A stretch of DNA of 64,000 nucleotides, from the NCBI GenBank assembly GCA_035477115.1, contig DATIKW010000019.1, forward strand, positions 1-64,000, written 5' to 3'. A program made the translations under genes and the position numbers. The notes under the pieces were generated by a model. It was not told where the DNA came from. It did no database searches and saw only the letters and a list, made by a program, of their open reading frames with translations. Positions 33,887 through 42,877 of this stretch are shown piece by piece; within the stretch, counting starts at the first letter, position 1, and each line of letters starts with the position of its first letter. The DNA comes from UBA995 sp035477115 (GTDB taxonomy: Bacteria; Bacillota; Sulfobacillia; UBA995).

Positions 33887-34687
33887 TTACAGGTCGCGGC
33901 GCTCCAGCGCCAGCAGGGACAGGGAGAAGGCCGCCGCTCCCGCCCCGAGCAGGACCGCCAGATTCGACCCCAGCTCGTCGCCGCGCGTCAACGCCTCCAG
34001 CGGTGCGAAGTATCGGAACAGTGAGGCCACCCGGTAAGGCTCCACTACCTCCCAGATACCACCGACCACATCCAGGGCATACATGGCCGCGAACAGCCCT
34101 CCGGCGAGCCCCAGGGCTTGCCGCCCTTCCCGGGCGAGGGAGCCGATGAGGTAAGACGTGCCGAGGATCGACATGGCGAAGGCGAAAGTCAGGAGACCCG
34201 CGACCATGAACTCCGACCAGCCCGGCGGCTCGAGGCCAAGATTGACCGCGACCACCCGCAGGGTCAGAGAGAACAGCATGGTGACCACAAACAGCAGCGT
34301 GCTCACCGCCGCTAGGTCGTGAAGCGCCAGGCGGATCCGGCTCACCGGCCGGCTGAACAGGAGATCGACCGTCCCATCGCCCACTTCTCGGGCGACGAAG
34401 GTGCCCGCGGCGGCGGCATACATCACCAGCACCACCAGGATGAGCGGATGGCGCCAGATCAGCGCCAGGAAAGCCGTGAATCCGCCGGCCGCTACGCCGC
34501 CACCGCCGGCTATCGCCCGCAGCAGCCCTTCGCCTTCCCCCTCCATCAGCAGTTGATCCATCGCCGCCGGGCCCACCGCGTCATAGGCGGCGAGCATCAG
34601 CGCCCCGAACCCCAGGATCCCCAGGGCGGTCCACGCCGCCCCCGGGCCGCGCCGGCGCAGGCTGAAACCGAAGCGACGCCGGCTCAC
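33887..34687 (-). CDS. ABC-2 type transporter permease
   Basis: The 266-residue protein has about six membrane helices and the ABC-2 permease layout: a cytoplasmic N terminus, a large first extracytoplasmic loop, FVAREVGDGTVDLLFSRPVS in the coupling region, and later helices. It is the membrane partner of the ATPase encoded just upstream; the GTG start overlaps the ATPase stop (GTGA). Such pairs usually export drugs, lipids or peptides, and the substrate here is unknown. Extending the frame to an ATG at 34753 would place 22 extra residues inside the ATPase gene, so I use the GTG. Confidence 0.83.
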   Translation of the reverse strand: MSRRRFGFSLRRRGPGAAWTALGILGFGALMLAAYDAVGPAAMDQLLMEGEGEGLLRAIAGGGGVAAGGFTAFLALIWRHPLILVVLVMYAAAAGTFVAREVGDGTVDLLFSRPVSRIRLALHDLAAVSTLLFVVTMLFSLTLRVVAVNLGLEPPGWSEFMVAGLLTFAFAMSILGTSYLIGSLAREGRQALGLAGGLFAAMYALDVVGGIWEVVEPYRVASLFRYFAPLEALTRGDELGSNLAVLLGAGAAAFSLSLLALERRDL

Positions 34688-35565
34688 TCTTTTCCCTCCC
34701 TCGGCGAGGCATAGAACTCGAGGAAGATCTCGTCCAGGCGGGGAGGGGAGCAAGCCAGGCTCGCCACCGGCAGGCGCGAGAGGACTTCGAGGACGGGGGC
34801 GATCGGTCCGGAGACGGTGCAGACGAATTGATCAGGGCGGTCGCCGGGGCTCACGACCGCCCCGGCCTGCCGTAAGGGTTCGAGGTCGATCGCGCGCTCG
34901 AGGGCGACTTCGAGGCGGTGAAAGCGCTGGCGCTGCAGTTCGGCCACCTCCCCGGTCACGAGCAGTTCGCCGGAGCGGATGATGGCTACCTCCTCGCACA
35001 TCTGTTGGACCTCGAACAGCACATGGGTGGACATGAAGATCGTCGCCCCTCGGCGGTGGAATCCTCGCAGGAGTTCGAAGAGACTGCGCTGGATGAGCGG
35101 GTCGAGGCCCCGGGAGGGTTCGTCGAGGATGAGCAGTCGGGGTGCATGCTGGACGGCCTGCACGAGCCCGAGCTTCTGCTTCATGCCCGACGAGTATTCG
35201 CGCGTCTTGCGGCGGAGGTCGGCTGCCGAGAGTTCGAGGGCATCCAGCGCTTCCTTCCGGACCGAGGTGGTGGCATAGAACCCCCCAAGGTGGTCCAGCA
35301 ACTCCTGGCCGGTCAGTTCCGGGTAGAGGGACAGTTCTCCCGGTAGATAGCCCACCTCCCGGCGTACGGCCACGTCCCGCCGGGGATCGCGGCCGAAGAG
35401 GCGGGCGGCCCCCGCGGTGGGCCGGAGCAAACCCAGCAACAGGCGGATGGTGGTCGTCTTTCCCGCCCCGTTGGCCCCGAGGAACCCGAACACGCGTCCT
35501 TCGGGCACTTCCAGCACCAGGCGTTTCAGGGCCTGCGTCCTGCCGTAGTGCTTGGTGAGTTCCAT
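34684..35565 (-). CDS. ABC transporter ATP-binding protein
   Basis: This 293-residue ATPase of the CcmA/DrrA type has Walker A GANGAGKTTTIRLL near residues 32-45, the signature YSSGMKQKLGL near 127-137 and Walker B LLILDEPSRGLDP near 147-159. The H-loop is in FMSTHVLFEVQQM. The 80-residue C-terminal extension is typical of ABC-2 exporters. It energises the overlapping permease. No regulator gene is adjacent. Confidence 0.92.
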   Translation of the reverse strand: MELTKHYGRTQALKRLVLEVPEGRVFGFLGANGAGKTTTIRLLLGLLRPTAGAARLFGRDPRRDVAVRREVGYLPGELSLYPELTGQELLDHLGGFYATTSVRKEALDALELSAADLRRKTREYSSGMKQKLGLVQAVQHAPRLLILDEPSRGLDPLIQRSLFELLRGFHRRGATIFMSTHVLFEVQQMCEEVAIIRSGELLVTGEVAELQRQRFHRLEVALERAIDLEPLRQAGAVVSPGDRPDQFVCTVSGPIAPVLEVLSRLPVASLACSPPRLDEIFLEFYASPREGKE

Positions 35566-35651
35566 GGCCTGGATAGCAGCCAGTCTCTACCGTCTCCCTT
35601 CAATCCGCCGCGCCAGTCTGCTGCGAATGGCGGCGCGTGAGCGTCCGACTC

Positions 35652-36053
35652 CTAGCGGACCAGGATGAACGCGAGTGATGCCAGGCCGAACGGCAACTGA
35701 ATCAGTGTCCCCGGGATCGGCGACCAGCGGCCGTGTAGATGGTAGCCGTTATGGGTGGGGAAACCGCACCGTCCGCGCCAAAGACCGAAGTGACGCAGCG
35801 CCACCTCGAGATCGGGCGCGGTCGCAGCCAGGGCGCCCCACCAACCGGCCGCGGCGAGGCACGACCGCAAGAGGTAGAAAGCGGTGGCACCCACGGACAC
35901 ATCGAGCAGGACTCCTCGCCAGTCCGTCACATCGTGGTGGGGGATGATGTCCAGGACCAGATGCGAAGTCAGGCCAATCGCTACCGCTGCCGCCGGCGCG
36001 CCAACATGGACGCCGAGGGCGGCTCCCGCCAGAGCGTGCGTAGTGAAGTTCAT
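35652..36053 (-). CDS. YdjM-like membrane-bound metal-dependent hydrolase family protein
   Basis: The 133-residue protein opens MNFTTHALAGAALGVHVGAP and has LVLDIIPHHDVTDW and APDLEVALRHFG, the His/Asp pattern of the YdjM/DUF457-like family of small membrane proteins. Three or four hydrophobic segments are present. The family is annotated as metal-dependent hydrolases, but the reaction is not established. It is preceded by GAGGA and stands alone between the ABC genes and the transglycosylase gene. Confidence 0.55.
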   Translation of the reverse strand: MNFTTHALAGAALGVHVGAPAAAVAIGLTSHLVLDIIPHHDVTDWRGVLLDVSVGATAFYLLRSCLAAAGWWGALAATAPDLEVALRHFGLWRGRCGFPTHNGYHLHGRWSPIPGTLIQLPFGLASLAFILVR

Positions 36054-36143
36054 GGGGGTTCCTCGTTCAACGGACGCGGCTGTTTCTCCTCTTATGAGTA
36101 GCCTTCCCCCCGTCAGCCCCCCGTCCGGCGTCGATAGCTCCTT

Positions 36144-38309
36144 TCACCCCGGGCTCTCGCCATACAGCCAGCGGTACATCAGCCAGTCGCCGAGCACCAG
36201 TGATACATATTCCCGGGTCTCGGTGAATCCCACGATCCAGGGGAAGTCGGTGCGTTCGCGGTAATCGGGCGAGGCAACCCACCGCTGGACGCTGCCCCAA
36301 CCCCCGTTGTAGGCGGCGATGGCGTGGAGGTACTCCCCGTCGAACGTGTCCAGCAGGTGGCGGATGTACCATGCACCGAGCAAGATGTTGTGGGCCGGGT
36401 CGAAAAGGGCTTCTTTGCTCGTCCGCCATCCCGCCCGCTCGGCGATCCACTCACCGGTCGTCGGGAGGATCTGCATCAGCCCCCGGGCATCGGCCACTGA
36501 GATCGCGTCGGCGCGGAAGTGACTCTCCGTGCGCATGATGGCGAGGATGAGCAAGGGGTCAAGCTGGAACCGTTCGGACGCGGCCCGCACCAGGTCCCAG
36601 TATGCCAGCGGATATCGCAGGCGCAGCAGCCGGTCGGCGGGCAGATGGGGGGCGAGGGCCACCGCCGCCCGCAGGGCGCGGTGGTATTCGCCCCGCTCCT
36701 TCAACCACCCGGCGGCCTGCAGGCGGTCCTCGGGCGCGCCTCGGGCCAGCAGTATATCGACTTCCGCCTGGGCCCACTCGCGGCCCGCCTCAGGGCCGAG
36801 GAAGTCGAGCAACGCGGCGGCGGGCATGACCACCCCGTTCGGGGCATCGTCCTCGCCGGCTGCCGCCGGCAGGGCGACCTCGACTCCCGCCAGGTAGGCC
36901 AGTCCGGGCGACAGGCGCAGGCGGTACTCGGCCTGGCGGTCGCCTCGCCCGATTCTCCGGGTCAGCACCAGGCAACGGAGCGCGGCATCGTCGGCCAGGG
37001 GACTGGTGCCGAAAGCCAGGCTCTCGTAGGCCGCCAGGGCTTCCGGGAAGCGCTCGAGCCGCTCCAGCAGCCGGGCGGCGCGCCATTGAGCTTCGGCTTC
37101 GGGCGCAGCCCGAAATGCCTTTATGGCCTCGTCGGTGCGGCCGAGGGCCTGCAGGGCCCTGCCCCGGCCGAAGGATCCTGCCCGTCCCAGCCCGGTATAC
37201 ACCGCCAGTGCTTCTTGCCAGCGGCCGAGGCGTTCCAGGGAACTGGCGTACTCCGTCCTCGCTCGGGCGTCGCCGGGATAGTGCCGCAGGAAAGCCGAGA
37301 ACTCCCGTACCGCATCCCCGTGCCGCCGCAGAGCCTGAAGGGCGCGGGCGCGTTGGAGGGCAGCCGAGGGGCCTTCCACTCCCTCGAGGACCGCCAGGGC
37401 CTCATGGAACAGCCGGCGCCGGTTGAACAACTCGGCGGCCCGAGGTGGCTCCGCCAGCCTGCGGACGGCCTCCCGGGCCTCTTCTAGCGGCAGGAGCCGC
37501 GACCACTCCGCCATAGCACCTTCCGAGTCTCCCACGGCCTCCAGCGCCCGGGCCAGTTCCCGGCGCTCGCCGGGATCGTCCCGCAACTCCAGGGCCAACC
37601 TGGAATACTCGGCAGCTTCGGTCCAGTCTCCTCGCAACCGGGCGGCCGCGGCGACCGCAGCGCGGGCATGGTAGCCGATAGCGTCATCCCACAGGGACAT
37701 GGCCCGCAATTCGTCGAGGGTGGCGGGCAGGCGGGCCCGCAGGTCCCACAGGATCAGGTAGTCTTCCAGGGGGAATTCGACCAAAGACGGCGGGACCGCC
37801 ACCGGATGGGCGATTTCCGGCAGTTCGCCCGGGGGGCCGACTAGGACCGCCCGCTCTTCCGCGTGCCATCCCGTTTCAAAGCCCAGCGCCTCGGCGACGG
37901 GCCGGATGGGGACGGCCATGGTTCCCGAGGGCAGGACCAGGGGAGCGGCATCCATCGGCCGGTCCTGCCCATTTGCGGTCAAGCTAGGGGAGCCTGCCCG
38001 CAGCCGAACCTCCCGGCCGCCCCGGCCGAGGATGAGGATATCCGGGGCAGCAGCCTGGTCTTCCGGAATCGTCGCTCCCAGGGCGTGGGCGACCGCCGGC
38101 AAGGTGGCGAACGCTTGGCCGCGATGGATGAAAGCGGGGACCTCCATCTCCGCCGGAGCGGCGTCCACCGCGTAGACGGCGCTGCCGATGTGGAAGCTGC
38201 TAAAAGGCAAGGGGACCGGCGGGGCGACCGCCGGCCGCGGGAGGATGGCCATGGCCAGCACGATCGCCAGGACGGTCAACGGGACGAGGACTCTGACTCG
38301 CGGCATCAC
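36144..38309 (-). CDS. soluble lytic murein transglycosylase with N-terminal stalk domain and TPRs
   Basis: The 721-residue exported protein begins with a signal-anchor (VLVPLTVLAIVLAMAI). Residues about 40-160 look like a copper-amine-oxidase N-terminal (stalk) domain (AFATLPAVAHALGATI, TMAVPIRPVAEALGFETGW). About 300 residues of TPR-like helices follow. The C-terminal SLT domain has the catalytic Glu595 in IMRTESHFRADAIS, with ARGLMQILPTTG and IAAYNGG. It cleaves peptidoglycan glycan strands to 1,6-anhydro ends outside the membrane. The stalk-domain fusion is the less usual part. The start is GTG 38309 or ATG 38306, after GGGGAGGT. Confidence 0.88.
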   Translation of the reverse strand: MMPRVRVLVPLTVLAIVLAMAILPRPAVAPPVPLPFSSFHIGSAVYAVDAAPAEMEVPAFIHRGQAFATLPAVAHALGATIPEDQAAAPDILILGRGGREVRLRAGSPSLTANGQDRPMDAAPLVLPSGTMAVPIRPVAEALGFETGWHAEERAVLVGPPGELPEIAHPVAVPPSLVEFPLEDYLILWDLRARLPATLDELRAMSLWDDAIGYHARAAVAAAARLRGDWTEAAEYSRLALELRDDPGERRELARALEAVGDSEGAMAEWSRLLPLEEAREAVRRLAEPPRAAELFNRRRLFHEALAVLEGVEGPSAALQRARALQALRRHGDAVREFSAFLRHYPGDARARTEYASSLERLGRWQEALAVYTGLGRAGSFGRGRALQALGRTDEAIKAFRAAPEAEAQWRAARLLERLERFPEALAAYESLAFGTSPLADDAALRCLVLTRRIGRGDRQAEYRLRLSPGLAYLAGVEVALPAAAGEDDAPNGVVMPAAALLDFLGPEAGREWAQAEVDILLARGAPEDRLQAAGWLKERGEYHRALRAAVALAPHLPADRLLRLRYPLAYWDLVRAASERFQLDPLLILAIMRTESHFRADAISVADARGLMQILPTTGEWIAERAGWRTSKEALFDPAHNILLGAWYIRHLLDTFDGEYLHAIAAYNGGWGSVQRWVASPDYRERTDFPWIVGFTETREYVSLVLGDWLMYRWLYGESPG

Positions 38310-38436
38310 CCGCTGGTACCTCCCCTCGGCCGGTCGGCGCCTGCCCGGCGCGTGCCCTGGTGAAGGGTATAATTCGACGTCGGGCCCGGAATCCCCCGGG
38401 GGATGCCGCTGACTTATTGTCCCAGCTGGCAGGGTG

Positions 38437-39315
38437 TTACGGTTTGCCGGTCGTTCCCTTTGGTCCCTCCGGCGGTCCCTGGGGCCGGGTATGGACGTTG
38501 ATCAGCGGGACCAGCATGTTCATGGCCAGGATGCCGAAGGTGGTGCCTTCGGGAAAGGTGCTCCAGAACCGCATCGCCATGATGATGACGGCGATGCCTG
38601 CGCCGAAAACCCAGCGTCCCGCATGATAGCGGGGGGAGGTGACCGGATCGGTGGCCATGAACAGCGCGCCCAGCAGCAAGCTGCCCGAGAACAGATGGAA
38701 GAGGGGATCCTGGCCGGCGGTCAGGGCGATGACGGCCGTCGTCCCGAGTATGGCCACGGGTATGCGCCAGTTGGCCCACGCGTTATAGGCGAGCCAGCCG
38801 AATCCCAGCAGCAGGGCGATGGCAGAGGTCTCACCGATGCAGCCGGCCCGGTTCCCGGCGAACAGGTCGAAGAGGGGAGGGACGGCATGCCCCGCCCGGA
38901 AAGCCTGCAGGGGGGTGGCGGTGGCGGTCATGTCCACCGGCGTGAGCCAGGGGGCCATGGTGCCGGGGAACAGCAGCACCAGCAGCAACCGCCCGAATAA
39001 CACAGGATTGAAGACATTCTTGCCGAACCCGCCCCACAGCAGCTTGCCCGCGATGATCGCCAGGGCCGCGCCCACGGCGGCGAGATACAGGGGCAGCGAC
39101 GGCGACAAGGTCAGCCCGAACAGGAGCCCGGTGACGGCGGCGCTCAGGTCCTTGATGCGCACCGGGGTCTTTGCCGCCAGTTGCCACAAGGCCTCGGCCC
39201 CGACCGCCGTCGCCATGCTTACCGCGATCAGCGCCAGCGCATCCCACCGATACAGCCACAGGCCGGCAACGGTAGCCGGCACCAGTGCCAGCAACATGCC
39301 TCGCATCATCTTCAT
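38437..39315 (-). CDS. RnfD/NqrB-family membrane flavoprotein (orphan)
   Basis: The 292-residue protein has about nine membrane helices and the RnfD/NqrB signature GKNVFNPVLFGRLLL near residues 97-111. TATATPL, probably the covalent FMN-threonine site, is at about residue 132, and GALFMATDPVTSPRYHAGRW near residues 219-238. In Rnf and Na+-NQR complexes this subunit carries FMN in the membrane electron path. None of rnfA, B, C, E or G is present in the window, so its partner is unclear. AAGGAGGT lies upstream of the ATG. Confidence 0.82.
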   Translation of the reverse strand: MKMMRGMLLALVPATVAGLWLYRWDALALIAVSMATAVGAEALWQLAAKTPVRIKDLSAAVTGLLFGLTLSPSLPLYLAAVGAALAIIAGKLLWGGFGKNVFNPVLFGRLLLVLLFPGTMAPWLTPVDMTATATPLQAFRAGHAVPPLFDLFAGNRAGCIGETSAIALLLGFGWLAYNAWANWRIPVAILGTTAVIALTAGQDPLFHLFSGSLLLGALFMATDPVTSPRYHAGRWVFGAGIAVIIMAMRFWSTFPEGTTFGILAMNMLVPLINVHTRPQGPPEGPKGTTGKP

Positions 39316-39364
39316 TCGGCACTACCTCCTTAGCACTTGAAGACCCGAGCCGCCGCATTCCTTG

Positions 39365-40411
39365 TCAGGTAATGCGCCACCATGGCGTAGCCAACACCCG
39401 CTTCGTGATGGGGAATGTCTCGGTCCCGCCGTAAAGCAGCAGGGCTCCGTCAGTGAGGTCGGGGTATTCCTCGATGAACGCCTCCAGCCCTCCGGCGTCG
39501 GCCGGCGATATGCGAACAGCGCTCTTCACCTCAATGGGCAACAGACGCCGGTCGGTCTCGATGACGAAATCCACCTCGTGTCCGGTCGCGGTGCGCCAGA
39601 ACAGGACTTCCGGCCGGCGAGGCTGTACGTCCCGCCAGGCCAAGAGGTCGATCAGCACCAGATTCTCGAGATGCGCGCCTCGCGGGTGGGTCTCCCCCGC
39701 CAGTTGAAGCGCCAGCGCGGTGTCGTACCAGTATAGCTTGGGGGTTTTGACCAAGCGGCGCCTCCGGCTAACCGAGTAGGCTGGCAGGCGAATGGCGAGG
39801 TAACTCGCATCCATCAGGTTCAGAAAGCGGTGTACCTGAGGTTGGCTGATGCCGACGTCCCGGCCTAACTCCGTCTGGTTGATTAGGCCGCCGGTGCGCA
39901 GGCATGCCGCTCGCATCAGACGGCGGAAGTCGGCCAGATTCTCGACCGCCCGCAGGACCTGTAGATCTCGCTCGAGGTAGGTCTGCACGTAGCCGGAGAA
40001 CCAGAGCGTACGCGCCTCCTCATCCCGCAACTCGCATGCCGGCACGGGAAAGCCCCCCAGGAGCACCGCATCCCGCCAGTCTTCGCGGGGCCCGGCATGG
40101 GTGGAAAGAAGGTCAGGCCATCGGGAAAACGGTGCGGCCAGGAGTTCACCCCACGGGCCGGTGCTTCCCAGACCCAGGCGCTCGCGCCGGGTGAACGGCC
40201 AGAGCGTGACGTATACCGTGCGGCCGGCAAGCGTTTCGCTGATGCGTTCCATCATCAGGAAATTCGCTGAGCCCGTCAGGACGAAACGACCCGGACGGCG
40301 AGGGTGATCGGCATCCACGGCGCGCTTCACCGCTATCAGCAGTTCTCGCGCCCGTTGCACCTCGTCCAGGATGAGCGTGGGAGCCGCATCCATAGCTCGC
40401 CGCCCGGTCAT
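39365..40411 (-). pseudogene. 5'-truncated AAA ATPase with DUF4143 domain
   Basis: The frame encodes PTLILDEVQRARELLIAVKR (Walker B), FVLTGSANFLMM (sensor region), LAGRTVYVTLWPFTRRE and a C-terminal DUF4143 nuclease-like domain (ATGHEVDFVIETDRRLLPIE followed by VKS). The N-terminal 60-80 residues with the P-loop are missing: the conserved part begins immediately at the end of moeB. An ATG overlaps the moeB stop (ATGA), so the 348-residue remnant might still be translated, but it could not bind ATP normally. A larger open frame reaching 40543 only re-reads moeB. Confidence 0.8.
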
Positions 40412-41622
40412 GCTCCAGGCCGCTGGACGGGGAAGCGATGGTTGAGCCAGGCGACGATGCCGCCGCGCAGGTTGCATGCCCTGCGGTATCCGGCCAGTTG
40501 TAGGCGGGCCGCCAACTCCGCCGACAGCCGGCCCAGGCTGCACACGAGGACGGTGTCGCGAGTCGGGTCCAGTTGGCTGGCGAGTTCCTCGACCGACGCG
40601 GCCGGGAGATTGCGGGACCCGGGGATCGCCCCCAGGGCGGACAGTTCCCAGGGCTGGCGGAGGTCGATCACCGCCAACTCTCCCCGCCCGAGGCGGTCCT
40701 CCACTTCTTCGGGCGACAACTCCCGCGGCGAGACGACCAGCGTCGGCTCACCGGGGACGGTCATCCCGCCGCAGAATGCCTCGTAATCGATGAGCGCGGT
40801 GAGCGTGGGAGAGTCCCCGCATACCGTACAGCCCGGATCCCGCGGCCAGTCGATCACCCGGTACTCGCAGGCCAGTCCGTCGTATAGCAGCAGGCGCGAT
40901 GCCAGCGGTCGGCCGATCCCCAGCAACACTTTGATGGCCTCCATCGCCTGCAGGGTGCCCATATGTCCCGCCAGCGCGCCGATCACCCCCGCCTCCGCGC
41001 AGGTGGGAACGGCCCCGGGCGGCGGCGGCTGGGGGAACAGGCAGCGGTAGCAGCCGCGGCCGGGCAGGAACACCGACGCCTGACCGTCAAAGCGCAGGAT
41101 CGCTGCGTCCACCAATGGCTTGCCCAGCATCACGCAAGCATCATTCAGGAGGTACCGGGTAGGGAAGTTATCGCACCCGTTGACTACCAGATCATAGTCG
41201 TCGAGGATGGGTAGGGCATTGGCTGCCTTCAGGTAGATCGGGTGTTCGATGACGGTGACATCGGGGTTGAGTTGCTCCAGGTGTTGGCGGGCCGACTGGG
41301 TCTTGGGCCGGCCCACGTCGCGGTCGAGGTGCAGGATCTGCCGCTGGAGGTTGGACCGCTCCACCCGGTCGCCATCGACGATGCCGATGGTGCCGACGCC
41401 CGCCGCCACCAGGTAGATGGCGGCAGGACTGCCCAGGCCGCCTGCTCCCACTACCAGCACCCGGGCATCGATCAGCCGCCGCTGGCCGGCCGGGCCCACT
41501 TCGGGGAGCGCTAGGTGCCGGGCGTACCGTTCCACCTGGTCGGGGTTGAGCAAGGTCCTTCCTGGCTCCGGTCCCGGCACGGGGTGGTTCGCCGTGCCAT
41601 CCGTGGTCGACACCCGTTTCAC
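40408..41622 (-). CDS. moeB: MoeB/ThiF-type adenylyltransferase fused to rhodanese domain
   Basis: The E1-like protein activates the C-terminal glycine of a ubiquitin-like sulfur carrier (MoaD, ThiS or CysO type). In 404 residues, the nucleotide-binding GAGGLGSPAAIYLVAAGVG is near 58-76. The Arg finger is in RSNLQRQ, the Asp/Asn pair in NGCDNFPTRYLLND, and the zinc Cys pairs are CYRC and CTVC. The rhodanese domain has Cys in VLVCSLGRLSAELA near residue 367. It lies divergently opposite the tungstate/molybdate transporter, which suggests molybdopterin work. The start is uncertain (GTG 41622). Confidence 0.88.
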   Translation of the reverse strand: MKRVSTTDGTANHPVPGPEPGRTLLNPDQVERYARHLALPEVGPAGQRRLIDARVLVVGAGGLGSPAAIYLVAAGVGTIGIVDGDRVERSNLQRQILHLDRDVGRPKTQSARQHLEQLNPDVTVIEHPIYLKAANALPILDDYDLVVNGCDNFPTRYLLNDACVMLGKPLVDAAILRFDGQASVFLPGRGCYRCLFPQPPPPGAVPTCAEAGVIGALAGHMGTLQAMEAIKVLLGIGRPLASRLLLYDGLACEYRVIDWPRDPGCTVCGDSPTLTALIDYEAFCGGMTVPGEPTLVVSPRELSPEEVEDRLGRGELAVIDLRQPWELSALGAIPGSRNLPAASVEELASQLDPTRDTVLVCSLGRLSAELAARLQLAGYRRACNLRGGIVAWLNHRFPVQRPGA

Positions 41623-41759
41623 ACTCCCGTTTGTCTCGCCATCGCTGAAGGTTGCTCCTGTGCCCCACGATAACAGCCAGATTTGCCGGGATCAATACCC
41701 TGCGAAGGCCATTGGGCGCGACCGCCGTCGCCGGGCCGGCGCGGATCGGATGAAGGAAC

Positions 41760-41783
41760 CGCTATGTAATATTGAGCATAACG
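41760..41783. promoter_or_regulatory. ModE/TunR-like palindrome upstream of tup
   Basis: CGCTATG, ten bases, then CATAACG forms a 24-bp dyad with one mismatch. It closely resembles ModE-type boxes (CGNTATNTA...TANATANCG). It ends four bases before the -35 of the tupA promoter and lies between the divergent moeB and tup genes, where a molybdate/tungstate-sensing regulator would be expected. No modE gene is in the window. Confidence 0.5.
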
Positions 41784-41787
41784 GCCG

Positions 41788-41816
41788 TTGACTTGGGAAG
41801 ATCCTCCCGGTAGAAT
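41788..41816 (+). promoter_or_regulatory. sigma-A promoter for tupABC
   Basis: TTGACT at 41788-41793 and TAGAAT at 41811-41816 are separated by 17 bases. Transcription would start near 41823 and give a 5' leader of about 165 bases before tupA, which contains a Moco-RNA-like structure. Confidence 0.65.
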
Positions 41817-41854
41817 GATCCTCGGAGCATCAACGCTTGAGCCCCGGGACGTTC

Positions 41855-41964
41855 CGAGTCAAAGCCCCTACCGCTGCCTTCGAAGGCCAAGCCATGGGGC
41901 GCGACCGGCAGGGTGTCGCTGGAAACGGCGGCGCCTCCCGTGTTCGGAAAGGAAGTCCGATTCG
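41855..41964 (+). promoter_or_regulatory. Moco/Tuco-type riboswitch candidate
   Basis: The leader can fold into a closed multi-stem RNA. CGAGTC (41855-41860) pairs with GATTCG (41959-41964). GCCCC (41864) pairs with GGGGC (41896) around a GCCTTCGAAGGC hairpin. CGCTG-GAAA-CGGCG (41917-41930) is a GNRA-capped stem. CCTCCCG-TGTT-CGGAAAGG (41934-41952) forms the 3' stem. The block GCCTCCCG...CGGAAAGG...GTCCGA resembles the 3' consensus of Moco RNAs as I recall it. The position before a tungstate/molybdate transporter fits. It could sense molybdenum or tungsten cofactor; a covariance-model match is not tested. Confidence 0.55.
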
Positions 41965-41986
41965 AGAAAGAAGGGGAGGACGGAAG

Positions 41987-42814
41987 ATGAAGCTCCGGAA
42001 AGTCATGCCCGTGCTCGGTGTCATCCTGGTACTGCTCCTGGCAACCCTGACCGCGGGTTGCCCGCGCCGCGAGGTGGAACGCACGGAACTCATCCTCGCC
42101 ACCACCACCAGCACGGCCGACAGCGGCCTGCTCGACGTGCTGAACCCCGTCTTCGAAGAGCGCCATCCCTTCACCGTGAAGACCATAGCGGTGGGCACGG
42201 GAGAGGCCCTGCGGCTCGGCGAGCAGAAAGAGGCTGACGTACTTCTGGTACATGCCCGCCGGCTCGAGGATCAGTTCATGGCCGCAGGGCATGGCACCCG
42301 CCGCCTGGATGTGATGTACAATGACTTCGTCATCGTGGGGCCCCCCGGCGATCCGGCGGGAATTCGGGGCATGACCGTGCCGGGTCAGGCGCTGGCTCGC
42401 GTGGCGGAGAGGCAGGCGCTGTTTGCCAGCCGCGGCGACAACTCGGGAACACATGTCCGGGAGAACTCGCTATGGCAGGCTGCGGGGATCACCCCGGCCG
42501 GCGAATGGTACCTATCCACCGGGCAGGGCATGGGGGACACCCTCCGGATCGCCAGCGAGAAGCAAGCCTACACCCTGACCGATCGCGGCACCTATCTTGC
42601 CCAGAAAGATAGGCTGGAACTGGAGATCATGGTGGAAGGAGATCCGGGCCTGCTCAATCCCTATGGGGTCATCGAGGTCCAGGGTGCGAGGAATGCCGAA
42701 GGCGCCAAGGCCTTTGCCGACTTCATCACCTCGCGCGAGGGCCAGCAGATCATCGCCGAATTCGGCAAGGATCGGTTCGGACAACCCCTGTTCTTCCCCC
42801 TGGTGCACCGCTAG
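41987..42814 (+). CDS. tupA: tungstate/molybdate ABC transporter substrate-binding lipoprotein
   Basis: TupA captures oxyanions outside the membrane. The 275-residue product has a lipoprotein signal ending in the lipobox LTAGC near residue 23. The family motif TTTSTADSGLLDVLNPVFEE follows, then VGTGEALRLGEQKEADVLLVHA, SRGDNSGTHVRE and FADFITSREGQQIIAEFG. This pattern is specific to the TupA branch rather than ModA, so tungstate is the likelier ligand. The ATG at 41987 follows GGGGAGGA. It is transcribed from the promoter at 41788 and heads tupABC. Confidence 0.9.
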   Translation: MKLRKVMPVLGVILVLLLATLTAGCPRREVERTELILATTTSTADSGLLDVLNPVFEERHPFTVKTIAVGTGEALRLGEQKEADVLLVHARRLEDQFMAAGHGTRRLDVMYNDFVIVGPPGDPAGIRGMTVPGQALARVAERQALFASRGDNSGTHVRENSLWQAAGITPAGEWYLSTGQGMGDTLRIASEKQAYTLTDRGTYLAQKDRLELEIMVEGDPGLLNPYGVIEVQGARNAEGAKAFADFITSREGQQIIAEFGKDRFGQPLFFPLVHR

Positions 42815-42877
42815 AACGCATCATGTCCACACGGGCGGGCCGACCCGGTCCGCCCGGATGGGAGGGGCGGTTGGGTC

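Noticed and set aside
38365..38375. TATAAT at 38370 as a plus-strand promoter
   Set aside because: No -35 at a suitable distance, and both neighbouring genes are on the minus strand.
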